64,000 nucleotides of DNA from an uncultured Dehalococcoidia bacterium. Lineage in GTDB: Bacteria > Chloroflexota > Dehalococcoidia > Lucifugimonadales > Lucifugimonadaceae. Position numbers and translations under genes: made by a program. The stretch covers positions 2,583,545 through 2,647,544 of the forward strand of contig OY282385.1 of assembly GCA_958295935.1 (NCBI GenBank). The letters are read 5' to 3'. The notes beneath the pieces are model-generated. The model was given only the letters and a program-made list of their open reading frames with translations, did not search any database and was not told where the DNA came from. Numbering within the stretch: position 1 is the first letter of the stretch; every line of letters begins with the position of its first letter. Positions 52,610 through 62,290 of this stretch are shown one piece after another.

Positions 52610-55354
52610 TCATTCTACCTGCTGGTTGAAGAGGATTTCTTCTTCCCAGAGGTGGTTGTAGCCGCCTTCTACGGGGACGTACTGTCCGGCGCCAATGGTA
52701 GCGATGTCGTATTCCGGCAGCGAGATTCTCGCCATGCATTTGCCGTTGAATATCGCGCCGCGACTGTTGAAGTCGAAGTCGAGGTTGTCGAATTCGTGCT
52801 TCTTGCGACGGTCGGGGAGGTCGTTCAGGTCGACCGGGTAGAAGTGTAGGAGGAACGTCGCCTCGGTGTCTGCGCGAGTGCACGGGTCTTTGACATATGT
52901 CAGCGTGTTTTCGCTGAGATATACGTCAAAGGTGGAGCGGATTATGGGTTCGGCGGAGCGAACTGCCGCTTCAACGTTTGCAATCAGAGCGATCGGTATT
53001 CTTCCTTCCCAGAGGTGGTTGTAGCCGCCTTCTACGGGGACGTACTGTCCGGTGTTAATGGTAGCGACGTCGTATTCCGGTAGAGAGATTCTCGCCATGC
53101 ATTTGCCGTTGAATATCACGCCGCGACTGTTGAAGTCGAAGTCGAGGTTGTCGAATTCGTGCTTCTTGCGACGGTCGGGGAGTTCGTTCACGTCGACCGG
53201 GTACAGGTGTAGGAGGAACGTCGCCTCCGTGTCTGCGCGTACGCACGACTCCTTGACGTATGTCAGCGTGTTTTCGCTGAGATACACGTCGAAGTCAGAG
53301 CGTATTACGGGTTCGGCGGAGCGAACTGCCGCTTCGACGTTCTCAATCAGAGCGATCGGTATTTTTCCTTCCCAGAGGTGGTTGTAGCCGCCTTCTACGG
53401 GGACGTACTGTCCGGTGTTGATGGTAGCGACGTCGTACTCCGGCAGAGAGATTCTTGCGATGCATTTGCCGTGGAATCTCGCGCCGCGCTCGTTGAAATT
53501 GAAGTTGAGGTTGTCGAATTCGTGCTGCCGGCGATGGTCGGGGAGGTCGTTCAGGTCAACCGGGTACAGGTGTAGGGAGAACCTCGCCTCTGTGTCTGCG
53601 CGTACGCACGACTCCTTGACGTATGTTAGCGTGTTTTCGTTGAGATAGACGTCGAAGGTGGAGCGTATTGCGGGTTCGGCGGATACGAGCGTCTCCCATC
53701 CAGGGCGGGCCGCCAGTTCGCTGGACGCTTTGATGTTCTCAATCAGAGCGATCCTAAAATCTCCGTCGTCAGCGGCGACGCGCTCAACTGAAACTTGCTC
53801 GCCCAGCAGTTCCAATTCCTCCAGTATTGATATTTTGGTATAGACTAAGAAGATTCTATCTGGAACGTTGGGGAACAAGGCGACCCTATCGATCATTTCA
53901 CGGAGACACGGACGGAGACCCGGTTCGGCGGAGGGGAAACACCAGCGGTCCCATAATAGTAATAATTGTGCTGGTATTTTTTCTTCTCCGCGGTAGAACT
54001 GGATGGGCGGGATTGCCCAGTGTACTGCGAAAACCGCGTCCTCTTCCCGCACCCGTTCTTCCAGTGCGGCAAGAACGGCTTCGATGTTTCGGTCTGTATC
54101 ATATGGACTGTCCTGCCGTATGGCGGCCACTCCGGCGAGGGCTATTGCGACGGCGGCCGCGATGGTTAGCGCGGGGGCCATCCACGCCCGTCTCGTGAGC
54201 GCGTGGAGCGAACCGGCTATCCAATGTATGGCGCCGCCGCTGGCCAGGAAGATGACCGGCCCGAGATAGAGGTTTTGGCGAATGTCCCCAAGGGGGTATA
54301 TTCCCAGCAGTGCAGCGCCGGCGGAAGCTGCAATGCAAAGCGAAAATAGAACTGCGATGGCGCTGGGGGGAAACTCTCCTTGAAACTTTCTTAGGACTGC
54401 TGCGCCCATTAGGATGGCGAATGCGGTAAGCGCGGCTATGGCAACAACGTGCGGCATATGATAGGTCAGTAAACTCCAAATCCGGTCAATCGAAAACTCA
54501 AATATCGCGGCTGCATCGAATTTCTCTTGATAGTAATACGGCGATAGATAGATACCAGAGGCGAAGCCTCCTTCCTGCCATTGATAGCGCAAAGTGGTCG
54601 CGTAGCTTATGGCGCAGCCGGTCAGGAAACAGGCTGCGGGCCAGAGGAGGGCGATGCGTTGCTCGATCCAATTACGAATCCAGTTTGGGTGTGAATTCCC
54701 TTCCGGCGCGCCAATCGTGGGAGGGGTTAGCAGCATAGCGGCGGCGATTACGGCGGCGCCGAACAGGACCAAGCCGTACTGGAGCAGCGGGGCGAGGAAG
54801 AGGGATGCGCAGAGAAGGGCTTTCCTGCCGTCCCGCAGATACCAGAGCAGGCCTGCTGTCATGAGCGCGGCCAGCAGTGCGTCGATGGAGTATTCGCGGG
54901 CGTCTTGGGCGTGCTGTATTGCTGCAACGGAAAGAGTGGTCAGGAGGGCCGCCAGAAAGGCGGTTCCCCTAGCAACGCCGAGTCGCGGGAGCAGAAAGAG
55001 CATCACGGCGACGGTCAGAACGCTGGCCATGGCTGGCAGAACGCGGATGCTGAAGACGGACACATCCACTTTTTGGACTGCCCACAGCGCCAAGGGGTAG
55101 AGTATCGGCGAGGAGTTACTGTCGCGGGTATTGGGGACTACTTCCGAGAGGGTGGCTCTCGAATTATTTGCGACAACCGCTTCGTCGTACCATGCGGAAT
55201 TCCCTGTAAGGCCATAGAAGCGCAGCGCGGCCGCGGCTATGAGCAGGCACACGAACGCCGCAAGGACCAGCCGTTGCGGAGAAACGTGCGCGGGGAGGGC
55301 GCGCCATAGATCATTCAGGGCGAAGCCCTGCAAGCCGTTCCCGCTACTGCTCAA
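52610..55354 (-). CDS. GT39-like membrane glycosyltransferase, distant array member (gene 6)
   Basis: A protein of 914 residues. It is the same family as the five genes at 29.5-40.8 kb, with WYDEAVVANN in the first outer loop. The C-terminus holds three copies of the Cys-containing domain, with equivalent points at 52645, 53008 and 53371 (period exactly 363 bases). The start is a TTG at 55354 that overlaps the stop of the fragment upstream, the same arrangement as genes 4/5. It lies about 12 kb from the array, inside the glycan locus, so the array has probably been split by insertion or the gene has moved. Confidence 0.83.
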   Translation of the reverse strand: MSSSGNGLQGFALNDLWRALPAHVSPQRLVLAAFVCLLIAAAALRFYGLTGNSAWYDEAVVANNSRATLSEVVPNTRDSNSSPILYPLALWAVQKVDVSVFSIRVLPAMASVLTVAVMLFLLPRLGVARGTAFLAALLTTLSVAAIQHAQDAREYSIDALLAALMTAGLLWYLRDGRKALLCASLFLAPLLQYGLVLFGAAVIAAAMLLTPPTIGAPEGNSHPNWIRNWIEQRIALLWPAACFLTGCAISYATTLRYQWQEGGFASGIYLSPYYYQEKFDAAAIFEFSIDRIWSLLTYHMPHVVAIAALTAFAILMGAAVLRKFQGEFPPSAIAVLFSLCIAASAGAALLGIYPLGDIRQNLYLGPVIFLASGGAIHWIAGSLHALTRRAWMAPALTIAAAVAIALAGVAAIRQDSPYDTDRNIEAVLAALEERVREEDAVFAVHWAIPPIQFYRGEEKIPAQLLLLWDRWCFPSAEPGLRPCLREMIDRVALFPNVPDRIFLVYTKISILEELELLGEQVSVERVAADDGDFRIALIENIKASSELAARPGWETLVSAEPAIRSTFDVYLNENTLTYVKESCVRADTEARFSLHLYPVDLNDLPDHRRQHEFDNLNFNFNERGARFHGKCIARISLPEYDVATINTGQYVPVEGGYNHLWEGKIPIALIENVEAAVRSAEPVIRSDFDVYLSENTLTYVKESCVRADTEATFLLHLYPVDVNELPDRRKKHEFDNLDFDFNSRGVIFNGKCMARISLPEYDVATINTGQYVPVEGGYNHLWEGRIPIALIANVEAAVRSAEPIIRSTFDVYLSENTLTYVKDPCTRADTEATFLLHFYPVDLNDLPDRRKKHEFDNLDFDFNSRGAIFNGKCMARISLPEYDIATIGAGQYVPVEGGYNHLWEEEILFNQQVE

Positions 55355-55533
55355 GCGGTATTTCCCCTTCCCAGAGGTGGTTGTATCCGCCTGCTACGGG
55401 GAGGTACTGTCCGGCGCTAATCGTAGCGATGTCGTATTCCGGTAGAGGGATTCTTGCCATGCATTTGCCGTCGAATATCACGCCGCGCTGGTCGAAGCTG
55501 AAGTCGAGGTTGTGGAATTCGTGCTTCTTGCGC
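55344..55533 (-). pseudogene. 3' fragment of a GT39-like glycosyltransferase
   Basis: Encodes the end of the C-terminal domain (FHNLDFSFDQRGVIFDGKC to EIPLEQ). Upstream the similarity ends abruptly at about 55533. The rest of that gene is absent. It shows that a further array gene once stood before gene 6. Confidence 0.8.
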
Positions 55534-55568
55534 TGTGCCGGTAAGCGATCAATGGCCTGGGTGTGTTG

Positions 55569-56495
55569 TCAGGGGGTGACCTCTGGAATTGCTGGATGAT
55601 CGGGAATGGCATCGTTCGGCTGGCCTGTTTTTCGCAAGTAGATTCCCTCTCTGACCTGCCGGGATGAGTTTTCGACTATGGAGCGGCACTCAATGGCTGA
55701 AGCGTCTAACGTGTTCAAGGATTCTTCCGAGAGTCGGGGCCTTTCTGCGTCGTCGGTCAGTGGAACGAAGAGGGCCTTGTTGACGGCCTGGTTTTCCTTG
55801 ATTCGCTGCAATAGGCGCCTGAAGCCGATACGGCGCAGGGTATATCCGCCCCATCTCCCAAAGGCCGCGAGCCATAAGGACCTGGCGCGAACGGCCTGGT
55901 TCACGGCTTGTTGGGGCGGCGTGTGGTCGAACTTCGGCGTTCTGCATAGGGACGTCAAGACGTCCATCACGGCGGCTGTTTCTCTGGTAAGCGCGGCAAA
56001 GGAGATGGTGAGGACGTCGGCATCGGTCCGGAAGACATTTGCGAGTCGTTCGGGGGTCAATCTATCGCGTACAACGGCCTTCTCCAGCCGCTGCGGGCCG
56101 AGGAGGGCGGAAAGCTCTGCCCGGCTCGTGCGGAATTGCATCATGGAGATTGCGCGTTCCCGGTGGTCTCTGAGCAGTACCACGAGCAATATCCTGAAAC
56201 CCTCTTGCCTCAGAGCGTCGACGCTGGGGGGCAGGCTGGGGTCGGCATAGGCCAGGTTGGCCGCGTCGCAGAGGATTTGACCCGGCTCGCCCCGGTCCAG
56301 CTGTTTGCGGGCTTGTCTGAATGCCCCTGGCGAGCGGTAGTAGTACCGTTCCTTGATTTCAGGGAATATGAAGCTGGGGTGGCCTCTCAAGAGGCGGTAG
56401 AGGAATTCGCTCCCGGAGCGGCCGGGCCCGACTACAAGGAGATAATCGTACACGTTTGGACTGCCTTCCCAGGGCGCGGTGGATTGCAGCGTCAC
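55569..56495 (-). CDS. Sulfotransferase (Sulfotransfer_3-like)
   Basis: A protein of 308 residues. P-loop: VVGPGRSGSEFLYRLLRGHP at about 21-40. A second motif RDHRERAISMM follows, matching the 3'-phosphate site. It is probably another glycan sulfotransferase, not closely related to the pair at 44.6-46 kb. The gene follows the radical SAM gene on the same strand. Confidence 0.82.
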   Translation of the reverse strand: MTLQSTAPWEGSPNVYDYLLVVGPGRSGSEFLYRLLRGHPSFIFPEIKERYYYRSPGAFRQARKQLDRGEPGQILCDAANLAYADPSLPPSVDALRQEGFRILLVVLLRDHRERAISMMQFRTSRAELSALLGPQRLEKAVVRDRLTPERLANVFRTDADVLTISFAALTRETAAVMDVLTSLCRTPKFDHTPPQQAVNQAVRARSLWLAAFGRWGGYTLRRIGFRRLLQRIKENQAVNKALFVPLTDDAERPRLSEESLNTLDASAIECRSIVENSSRQVREGIYLRKTGQPNDAIPDHPAIPEVTP

Positions 56496-56573
56496 CAGAT
56501 TGCCGCCGGTAGCCGCCTCCTTGGTCTCGCTGGCTTCGTCCCTTCCGTGCCTTGGGCTATGGCCGCCTGCATT

Positions 56574-57659
56574 TCATTGCGGCCGCGGGTCCGTGGAGGC
56601 GGCTACCGGCTTCATCCCGTAGCAACTGCGGCAATAGTGTGGAATGTCGTTGCCGGCAATTCGTCGGCGCAGTTCCCGGTATTTGTCGTTGTCCCAGATA
56701 TTGGCGAATGGCTCATCGAAAATGTTGCCCATTTTTACGACGCTGGAATCGGCTATTTGACAGCAGGGGACGACGTCGCCGTTGGCGGCAACGTAGGAAC
56801 TCTGCCAAGGCCAGGGGCAGCGGTTCGCGCTGGAATACCTTTGGCCATGCTCGACGCTGAGCGGCATCCCGATCTCGGCGGCGACTTCTCTCGACTTCCG
56901 GATAGTCTGGTCCACCCCGGAATCTTTCCTGGAAACGTCTATCGGCGCAATTGACTTCTCCATCTCCTCTTTTCCCCAGTCGGTCAGCAAGGTTGTTACC
57001 GTCAGCTTGTCCACACCGAGGCGTTTCGCCAGCCGCACCAGGTCCGGCAGTTCGTGGGCATTCCGGAGCGTAACGACCGACCGCAGTTCGATCCCGGGCC
57101 AGACGCTGCGGCCGCGGCGGCGGACCATGTCGGCGACGTTAGCGACGACTTTCTGAAAGTTGCCGTTGACCCGGATTGCCTCGAAGGTCTCTGCCGTCGC
57201 GCCGTCCATGCTGATGATAATCGTCGTTCCCCGCAGGCGGCTAAGTTGCTGGGCGATATTCTCGGTATAAACCGAACCATTGGTTACGATGGAGACGGCA
57301 CGCTTCCCACCCCCCGACTCAGCCTCTTCCAGCATCTCGATCAGATGCCGGTTCAGCAGTGGTTCTCCCATTCCCTGGAGCTTTATCTGACGAAGCATCG
57401 GCAACTGACTAAGAATTGAGCTGAACCGTTCGGTGGTCAACCGGGTAGTCGTCCGCGCCCAATGCGTCACCTGGCAATGGTCACAGGCAAAGTTGCACGT
57501 ATCGATGGGCTCGACGTCGATGCTGGTGGGTAGGAAAGGAGTCCTTTTCAGCCCGAGACGCTTGGCTACCCGCCCGCCGCCGGTGTGATAGACCTTTCGA
57601 GGGCTGCCCATTCCCACCCGGCGCGATAGCCGCAAGAGACTTCGGAAGATATTATTCAT
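56574..57659 (-). CDS. Radical SAM/SPASM-domain enzyme
   Basis: A protein of 361 residues from the ATG at 57659. The cluster motif is C55, C59, C62 (CNFACDHC). A SPASM-type C-terminus is visible: NRCPWPWQSSYVAANGDVVP, CCQIADS, and CRSCYG, for auxiliary iron-sulfur clusters. Typical roles are peptide or sugar modification. It lies between the O-antigen ligase-like gene and the sulfotransferase gene on the same strand. Confidence 0.88.
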   Translation of the reverse strand: MNNIFRSLLRLSRRVGMGSPRKVYHTGGGRVAKRLGLKRTPFLPTSIDVEPIDTCNFACDHCQVTHWARTTTRLTTERFSSILSQLPMLRQIKLQGMGEPLLNRHLIEMLEEAESGGGKRAVSIVTNGSVYTENIAQQLSRLRGTTIIISMDGATAETFEAIRVNGNFQKVVANVADMVRRRGRSVWPGIELRSVVTLRNAHELPDLVRLAKRLGVDKLTVTTLLTDWGKEEMEKSIAPIDVSRKDSGVDQTIRKSREVAAEIGMPLSVEHGQRYSSANRCPWPWQSSYVAANGDVVPCCQIADSSVVKMGNIFDEPFANIWDNDKYRELRRRIAGNDIPHYCRSCYGMKPVAASTDPRPQ

Positions 57660-57703
57660 TTCCAAGCGAACTCCACATAACTTGATTTTGTCCCTGCCTA
57701 CGG

Positions 57704-59326
57704 TCACGCCGGGGTTGGGTCTCTTTGCGTCTGAATGAGGAATGCTGCGGTGGCGCAGGCCAAGCCGATAAGGAAATTGTATGCCCCCATGGTGAGTAGG
57801 TGGTGAAGCGTGAGGCCGAACAGGGCCATGACAATAACCCATCCGACGACTAGATCTCTTGCCAGGGATTTTGGCACAGTCCAAACCAACCGGATCAAGA
57901 AGAACAGTGATAGCAAGTATAATGCCAATGGAATAATGCCCGCTTCGCCAAGCAACATGAGGTATACATTGTGGACTCCGGTCGGTCTCAGGTGGTTTCC
58001 GATAGGTGCGCCCTGCATATAGTGAAGCTGATACAGGCCGTTGCCTATGATGGGTGATTGCAGGGCTTTCTTGGCGCCCAACTCCCACAAGAGGATTCGT
58101 TTGGATAGAGACGCGTCGCGTCTGTTGTTGGAATCGTCTTTGGCGCCGCCTGCTTGGTCGAGTGGATTGACCGGCGCGTTGGCCTCGGTCGCTGTCTCTG
58201 CGGATGCTGCCATAATCGGGCCTATGGCCAGCGTCTGAGCCCGGTAGGTTATGCGGTTCTTCTCGTATGAGACGTATGCGCGCAAGAACTTTCCCCGGTC
58301 TTGGTCTGCGGGGGTGTAGTTTGGCAAGAGGGCGCCTTGTACGTCGGTCCAGGTGGCATGGTCGGGCGTATTGAGATCGCCGAGCCGGGGGTCGGCCCGC
58401 TGCCATCGCCAGGGATTTACCGGGTTGTCGTCAGCCCAGTGGGTCTTGTCGTAAACGAGGTAGACGGTGATAGTTTCTCCCACGCGTTTCGCTTCGTATG
58501 GTTCAACGATCCAGACCTCGTTGCTATACAGTACCGGCGTCTCCGGGATGATCCAAAGCAGTACTCCGGCGATGCATAGAACAGTCAGGCCGGTATGCAG
58601 GAGGTCTTGTCTCAATCGTCGTACGTTGAGCAGCAGGAATAAGATCAGCATCAGTCCGAGAACAATAACGGCGGTATTGGAAAACGTTGCGAGTACGGCG
58701 GCGGATCCCAGGACCAGGGCCAGATATCCAAGGGGTCGTTGTCGTCCGTTGGATTGAAATGCCAAGGCGAGGGCTACCGTGATGCAAGCGATGAATCCGG
58801 CGTCGTTTGGGTCTGTAAAAACGCCGGTCATGCGATATGTATGTAGGTACTGCGGCAGCACGCCGATATTGCGCAGCAGTGGTGAGGCCAGAATGACGGC
58901 GCAGCTTGCCATGAGGATCACGAGGGTCCACTTCAACAGGGTCTCGGCGCCGATTCGCTCCAGCAGCGAGCGTCCGCCAAGTATGGCGGCCAGTGTGACG
59001 CCGAAGAAGAAGCCTTGGCGGACCAAGTCTTTGGCCAACAGTTCGGAGTCGGAGACGAGGGAAGCGGCGGAGGCGATCAAGAGGTAGGAGGCAATCGCGG
59101 CGAGGAGCAGTACACCGGGGGTTCCAAGAGACTTCCACCGGCGGAGGCTGACGAAACCGAGCAGGAGGATGCAGCATAGGAGAATAGCCCCAAGGACTAG
59201 CGGTTCTATGACGCCGCCTTGGAGCTTTATATGTACCAGTACGGCCAGGGCCCAGAATGAAAAGGCGATGCAGGCGACCGATGCGAAGTCGAGTCTCCTC
59301 CGGAGGAAAGGGACAAGCGATAGCAT
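57704..59326 (-). CDS. O-antigen ligase/polymerase-like protein with Ig-like insert
   Basis: A protein of 540 residues with about ten to twelve membrane spans. The motifs TGVFTDPNDAGF and GVHNVYLMLLGEAGIIPLAL are those of the Wzy/WaaL (O-antigen ligase) family. Between spans, a loop of ~160 residues contains an Ig-like segment (TWTDVQGALLPNYTPADQD then LRAYVSYEK) that resembles one in the neighbouring glycosyltransferases. The loop is expected to be outside. It probably polymerises the surface glycan or attaches it to a carrier. Confidence 0.85.
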   Translation of the reverse strand: MLSLVPFLRRRLDFASVACIAFSFWALAVLVHIKLQGGVIEPLVLGAILLCCILLLGFVSLRRWKSLGTPGVLLLAAIASYLLIASAASLVSDSELLAKDLVRQGFFFGVTLAAILGGRSLLERIGAETLLKWTLVILMASCAVILASPLLRNIGVLPQYLHTYRMTGVFTDPNDAGFIACITVALALAFQSNGRQRPLGYLALVLGSAAVLATFSNTAVIVLGLMLILFLLLNVRRLRQDLLHTGLTVLCIAGVLLWIIPETPVLYSNEVWIVEPYEAKRVGETITVYLVYDKTHWADDNPVNPWRWQRADPRLGDLNTPDHATWTDVQGALLPNYTPADQDRGKFLRAYVSYEKNRITYRAQTLAIGPIMAASAETATEANAPVNPLDQAGGAKDDSNNRRDASLSKRILLWELGAKKALQSPIIGNGLYQLHYMQGAPIGNHLRPTGVHNVYLMLLGEAGIIPLALYLLSLFFLIRLVWTVPKSLARDLVVGWVIVMALFGLTLHHLLTMGAYNFLIGLACATAAFLIQTQRDPTPA

Positions 59327-59427
59327 GGGTTTACCTTTGAGTCATGGGCGTTTGGCGAGCTGGCGGCGCCTGCGGGCGAGTCCTCGGGGTCTTTGCCTGC
59401 GAGCGTTTGTCGCGCCGACCACGGTGG

Positions 59428-62166
59428 TCACGGTAGGGAGACCTCTTCCGTCCAGAGCTTGCGGTTTCCCTCGTACTGGCCGACTCGTATTCTGGCGATG
59501 TCGTATTTCGGCAAGGCTCGAAGAGCGATGCATTTGCCGTCGAATATCTCTCCGTGCCATTGGAAGGCAAAGTCTAGATTATCGAATCCGTGGGGCTGTC
59601 GGTGGCTGGGAAGGTCGTCCGTGTCGGCAGGGTACAGGTGCACGAAGAACCAGGGTTTCGTGTCTTTTGGACTGCACGGGTCCTTGACGAAGATCAGATT
59701 TCCCTCTTCAAGATGGACGTCGAAGACACTGCGGGCCACGGGCTGGCCGGAAAGGTCGAAAGAAAAATATGCCTCAAACCACCGCTGTTTCTCCTGGAAC
59801 CAGTACTCCGCTTCCCAAAGGAGGTTGCCAGCGCGGTCAACTTGTCCGGTTCGGATGCCGACGATGTCCTTGTCGGGAAGCTGGCGATCAGTGGCGCAGG
59901 TTCCGTTGTTCTTCAGGGAAGACCGGTACCAGTAGAAATGCAGCGTATCGCGTTCGGGGGTTCCACTTTCGGAATTCAACGAATAGACGGTCAACGGGAA
60001 CTGCGAACCGAACTCGTCTTCCCATAAGCAGATCCGGTTCCCGTAAATCAGCCTTTTTCCGTGGAGGTAGACATCGTACCCGGAAGTAATGATGGGGTCT
60101 GTGCCCCTTCCGTATTCACTTCCAGGCTGCTCCGAGACCACTCTCAGGAAGTCTGGCTGTACGGGTTCGGACGGACTGGCAATCGCTTCCACCCGGTTGC
60201 CTAGGCGGTCTTCGTAGTAGAGGGAAGCGCGGATGCGATGCCCGACGTCTGCAACAGTGGGAGTGTAGACGTCGTCGGGTTGTTGAACGGGGATGCTGGT
60301 CCAGCCATCGGCATCGCCGCCTTTCTCCCACCGCCACGTTTCCTCTGGCAGCTGCCGACCGTGGGACTCGTTGAGCAAGGCGCGGAACGGCTTGCCTTCC
60401 ACCGGAGCGCCGGAACTTTGGAATATGGCGGCGGGCCAGAGCTCTTGTTCGCGCAGGCGATAGAGCTTGCCGTCGGCCAGTTCTGCGACCAGTTCCAGCA
60501 GGGGATCCCGAGACAGGGCGCTTCGTAGGTCTTCGTTCTGCTGCGGAGGGCATGGCCACCACAAGTCAGTGAAATAGAGGACGTGCACCTCTCCGCTGCC
60601 AGGTGGGTTCAACAATGCGGACCGCAGATGGTCCAGTTCACAGGGTAGTCCGTAATATTGTGCTGGACCGTAGACGTGCAAACTCATGAGGGTTCGGTCA
60701 TGGCTCAGGATCGCGCCTGTGAGATTCGCCTCCCGAATGTACTGTAGGCTTTCCGAATTCCTCCACCGCGCTTCGGCGTACCCTTGTCGCACGCCATCAT
60801 TCCAGAGCCGTATTTCGGGTGCATGCTGGGCAAGCAGATAGGCCGACTGCAGAAACAGCCCCAGCATCAGAAGGACTGCAAGAGCCCCGACCCACCCAAT
60901 CGCTTGAACTGCCCGCGGTCGCGGAAGGATTCCCTGCGGCGCCCTCCTGCGCGCATACCTTAGGGCGCCGTCGATCAGGAGCAGCGCCGCGAACAGGAGC
61001 GGAATATACAGAGGAGCGAGGAATCTCCACTGCAATCCATCCCAAGTGCCTCCCGACATCATTGCGACGACGAGCAGCGTCAGGTAGGCGAGGGCAAAAC
61101 CGCCGAATACGCGGAACGGCACCCATGCAACCTCCGAAGGAACCGTAGGGTCCCGCTTCCGGTCCGCGCGACGTAGGATGGCATGTGCGGCGGCGATGAC
61201 GATGGCCAACAGGACCGGGGCGGTCAACCCGAGGAGCCACCAGTCGTTGACGAGGATTTGCAAAGCCTCTTCGACGATGAAGGGAAGTGAGTAGAAACCC
61301 TGGTCTCTTCCACCGGTCGTTGATCCGGCAACTAGAAAGTTCCGCAGTCCCCACAGAGCCACCGGAGCCGCGGCGATCAGCGTATAGACGGCGATGCGCT
61401 TCATCTTCTCCCGCGGCGCAACCCGCGCTGCGATCAGCATGGGGACGACCGCCAGGATGAGGGAAACGCCTATGTATCGGGTCAGCCAGGCCAGCGCGCT
61501 GAACGCACCAGCCCAGATCAGGGACGTGCGTCCGCGGCCGCTCAGGTGAGCGTCGATCTGGGTCAGCGAGAGGGTTACGAACAGAATGAAAGGCAGTTCC
61601 CCCATGCCTTCGGCCGCCATTTCGACGAGCGGAAGGGCGAATGCGATCGATATGCATCCATAGAGCCACAGGAACCGGGAGTGGAGATGGCGCCTCAGCC
61701 ACCAACCCGCGACGAGGACGGTCAGCCCGAAGATGAGGATGTTTAGGGGTCCTGCGACGGCGTAGGGATCGACCCCGAGCAGTCCTCCTACGGCGGCGAG
61801 CATCGCAGGGTAGAGCGGCGGCCATGCCACAAGAGGGCCATTCAAATCAACAAAACCATCACCGGCCAGGAGATTGCGGGCCACCGTGACGTAGTTGACG
61901 GCATCCCAGCCCATCCCCGGTCCGTAGCTTGCCTGCCTCAGGAACACGAGACCCGCGCCGAGCGCGGCAGCCGCTACGATGAAGGCCCTGTCGATAGTCT
62001 CCTTCAGGCGCGTGGAGGACAAGTCGTCTTGGCTTCCCGGGAGGCCCAGCGCAGCCGCTGCGACGACGAGCGCCCTGTCGAAAGCTTCCTTCAGGCGCAC
62101 GGAGAGCAAGTCGTTTTCGCTTCCCGGAAGGGGGCCCAGCACAGACGCGGAGCCGGATGCCGCCAT
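59428..62166 (-). CDS. Large GT39-like membrane glycosyltransferase with Ig-like and C-terminal domains
   Basis: A protein of 912 residues. The N-terminus has a ~31-residue tandem duplication (LPGSENDLLSVRLKEAFDRA and LPGSQDDLSSTRLKETIDRA). The membrane body follows, with GMGWDAVNYVTVARNLL replacing the DE-type motif of the array genes. After the membrane part come an Ig-like domain (SIPVQQPDDVYTPTVADVG), a diverged domain with two Cys (YDVYLHGKRLIYGNRICLWE), and one typical C-terminal domain (GFDNLDFAFQWHG, FDGKCIA). It is related to the next gene, which suggests tandem duplication. Confidence 0.83.
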   Translation of the reverse strand: MAASGSASVLGPLPGSENDLLSVRLKEAFDRALVVAAAALGLPGSQDDLSSTRLKETIDRAFIVAAAALGAGLVFLRQASYGPGMGWDAVNYVTVARNLLAGDGFVDLNGPLVAWPPLYPAMLAAVGGLLGVDPYAVAGPLNILIFGLTVLVAGWWLRRHLHSRFLWLYGCISIAFALPLVEMAAEGMGELPFILFVTLSLTQIDAHLSGRGRTSLIWAGAFSALAWLTRYIGVSLILAVVPMLIAARVAPREKMKRIAVYTLIAAAPVALWGLRNFLVAGSTTGGRDQGFYSLPFIVEEALQILVNDWWLLGLTAPVLLAIVIAAAHAILRRADRKRDPTVPSEVAWVPFRVFGGFALAYLTLLVVAMMSGGTWDGLQWRFLAPLYIPLLFAALLLIDGALRYARRRAPQGILPRPRAVQAIGWVGALAVLLMLGLFLQSAYLLAQHAPEIRLWNDGVRQGYAEARWRNSESLQYIREANLTGAILSHDRTLMSLHVYGPAQYYGLPCELDHLRSALLNPPGSGEVHVLYFTDLWWPCPPQQNEDLRSALSRDPLLELVAELADGKLYRLREQELWPAAIFQSSGAPVEGKPFRALLNESHGRQLPEETWRWEKGGDADGWTSIPVQQPDDVYTPTVADVGHRIRASLYYEDRLGNRVEAIASPSEPVQPDFLRVVSEQPGSEYGRGTDPIITSGYDVYLHGKRLIYGNRICLWEDEFGSQFPLTVYSLNSESGTPERDTLHFYWYRSSLKNNGTCATDRQLPDKDIVGIRTGQVDRAGNLLWEAEYWFQEKQRWFEAYFSFDLSGQPVARSVFDVHLEEGNLIFVKDPCSPKDTKPWFFVHLYPADTDDLPSHRQPHGFDNLDFAFQWHGEIFDGKCIALRALPKYDIARIRVGQYEGNRKLWTEEVSLP

Positions 62167-62290
62167 CCGTCCGTTTCCGGGGTGTTGTCGTTCGGTCTGC
62201 GCTGGCCGCGGACCACTGCGAGACCATCCCTTGGGTAGTGGCGTGGGAGTGCGGGGAGTGACGGCTCCTTTGTCGCGCCGACCGCGGTGG

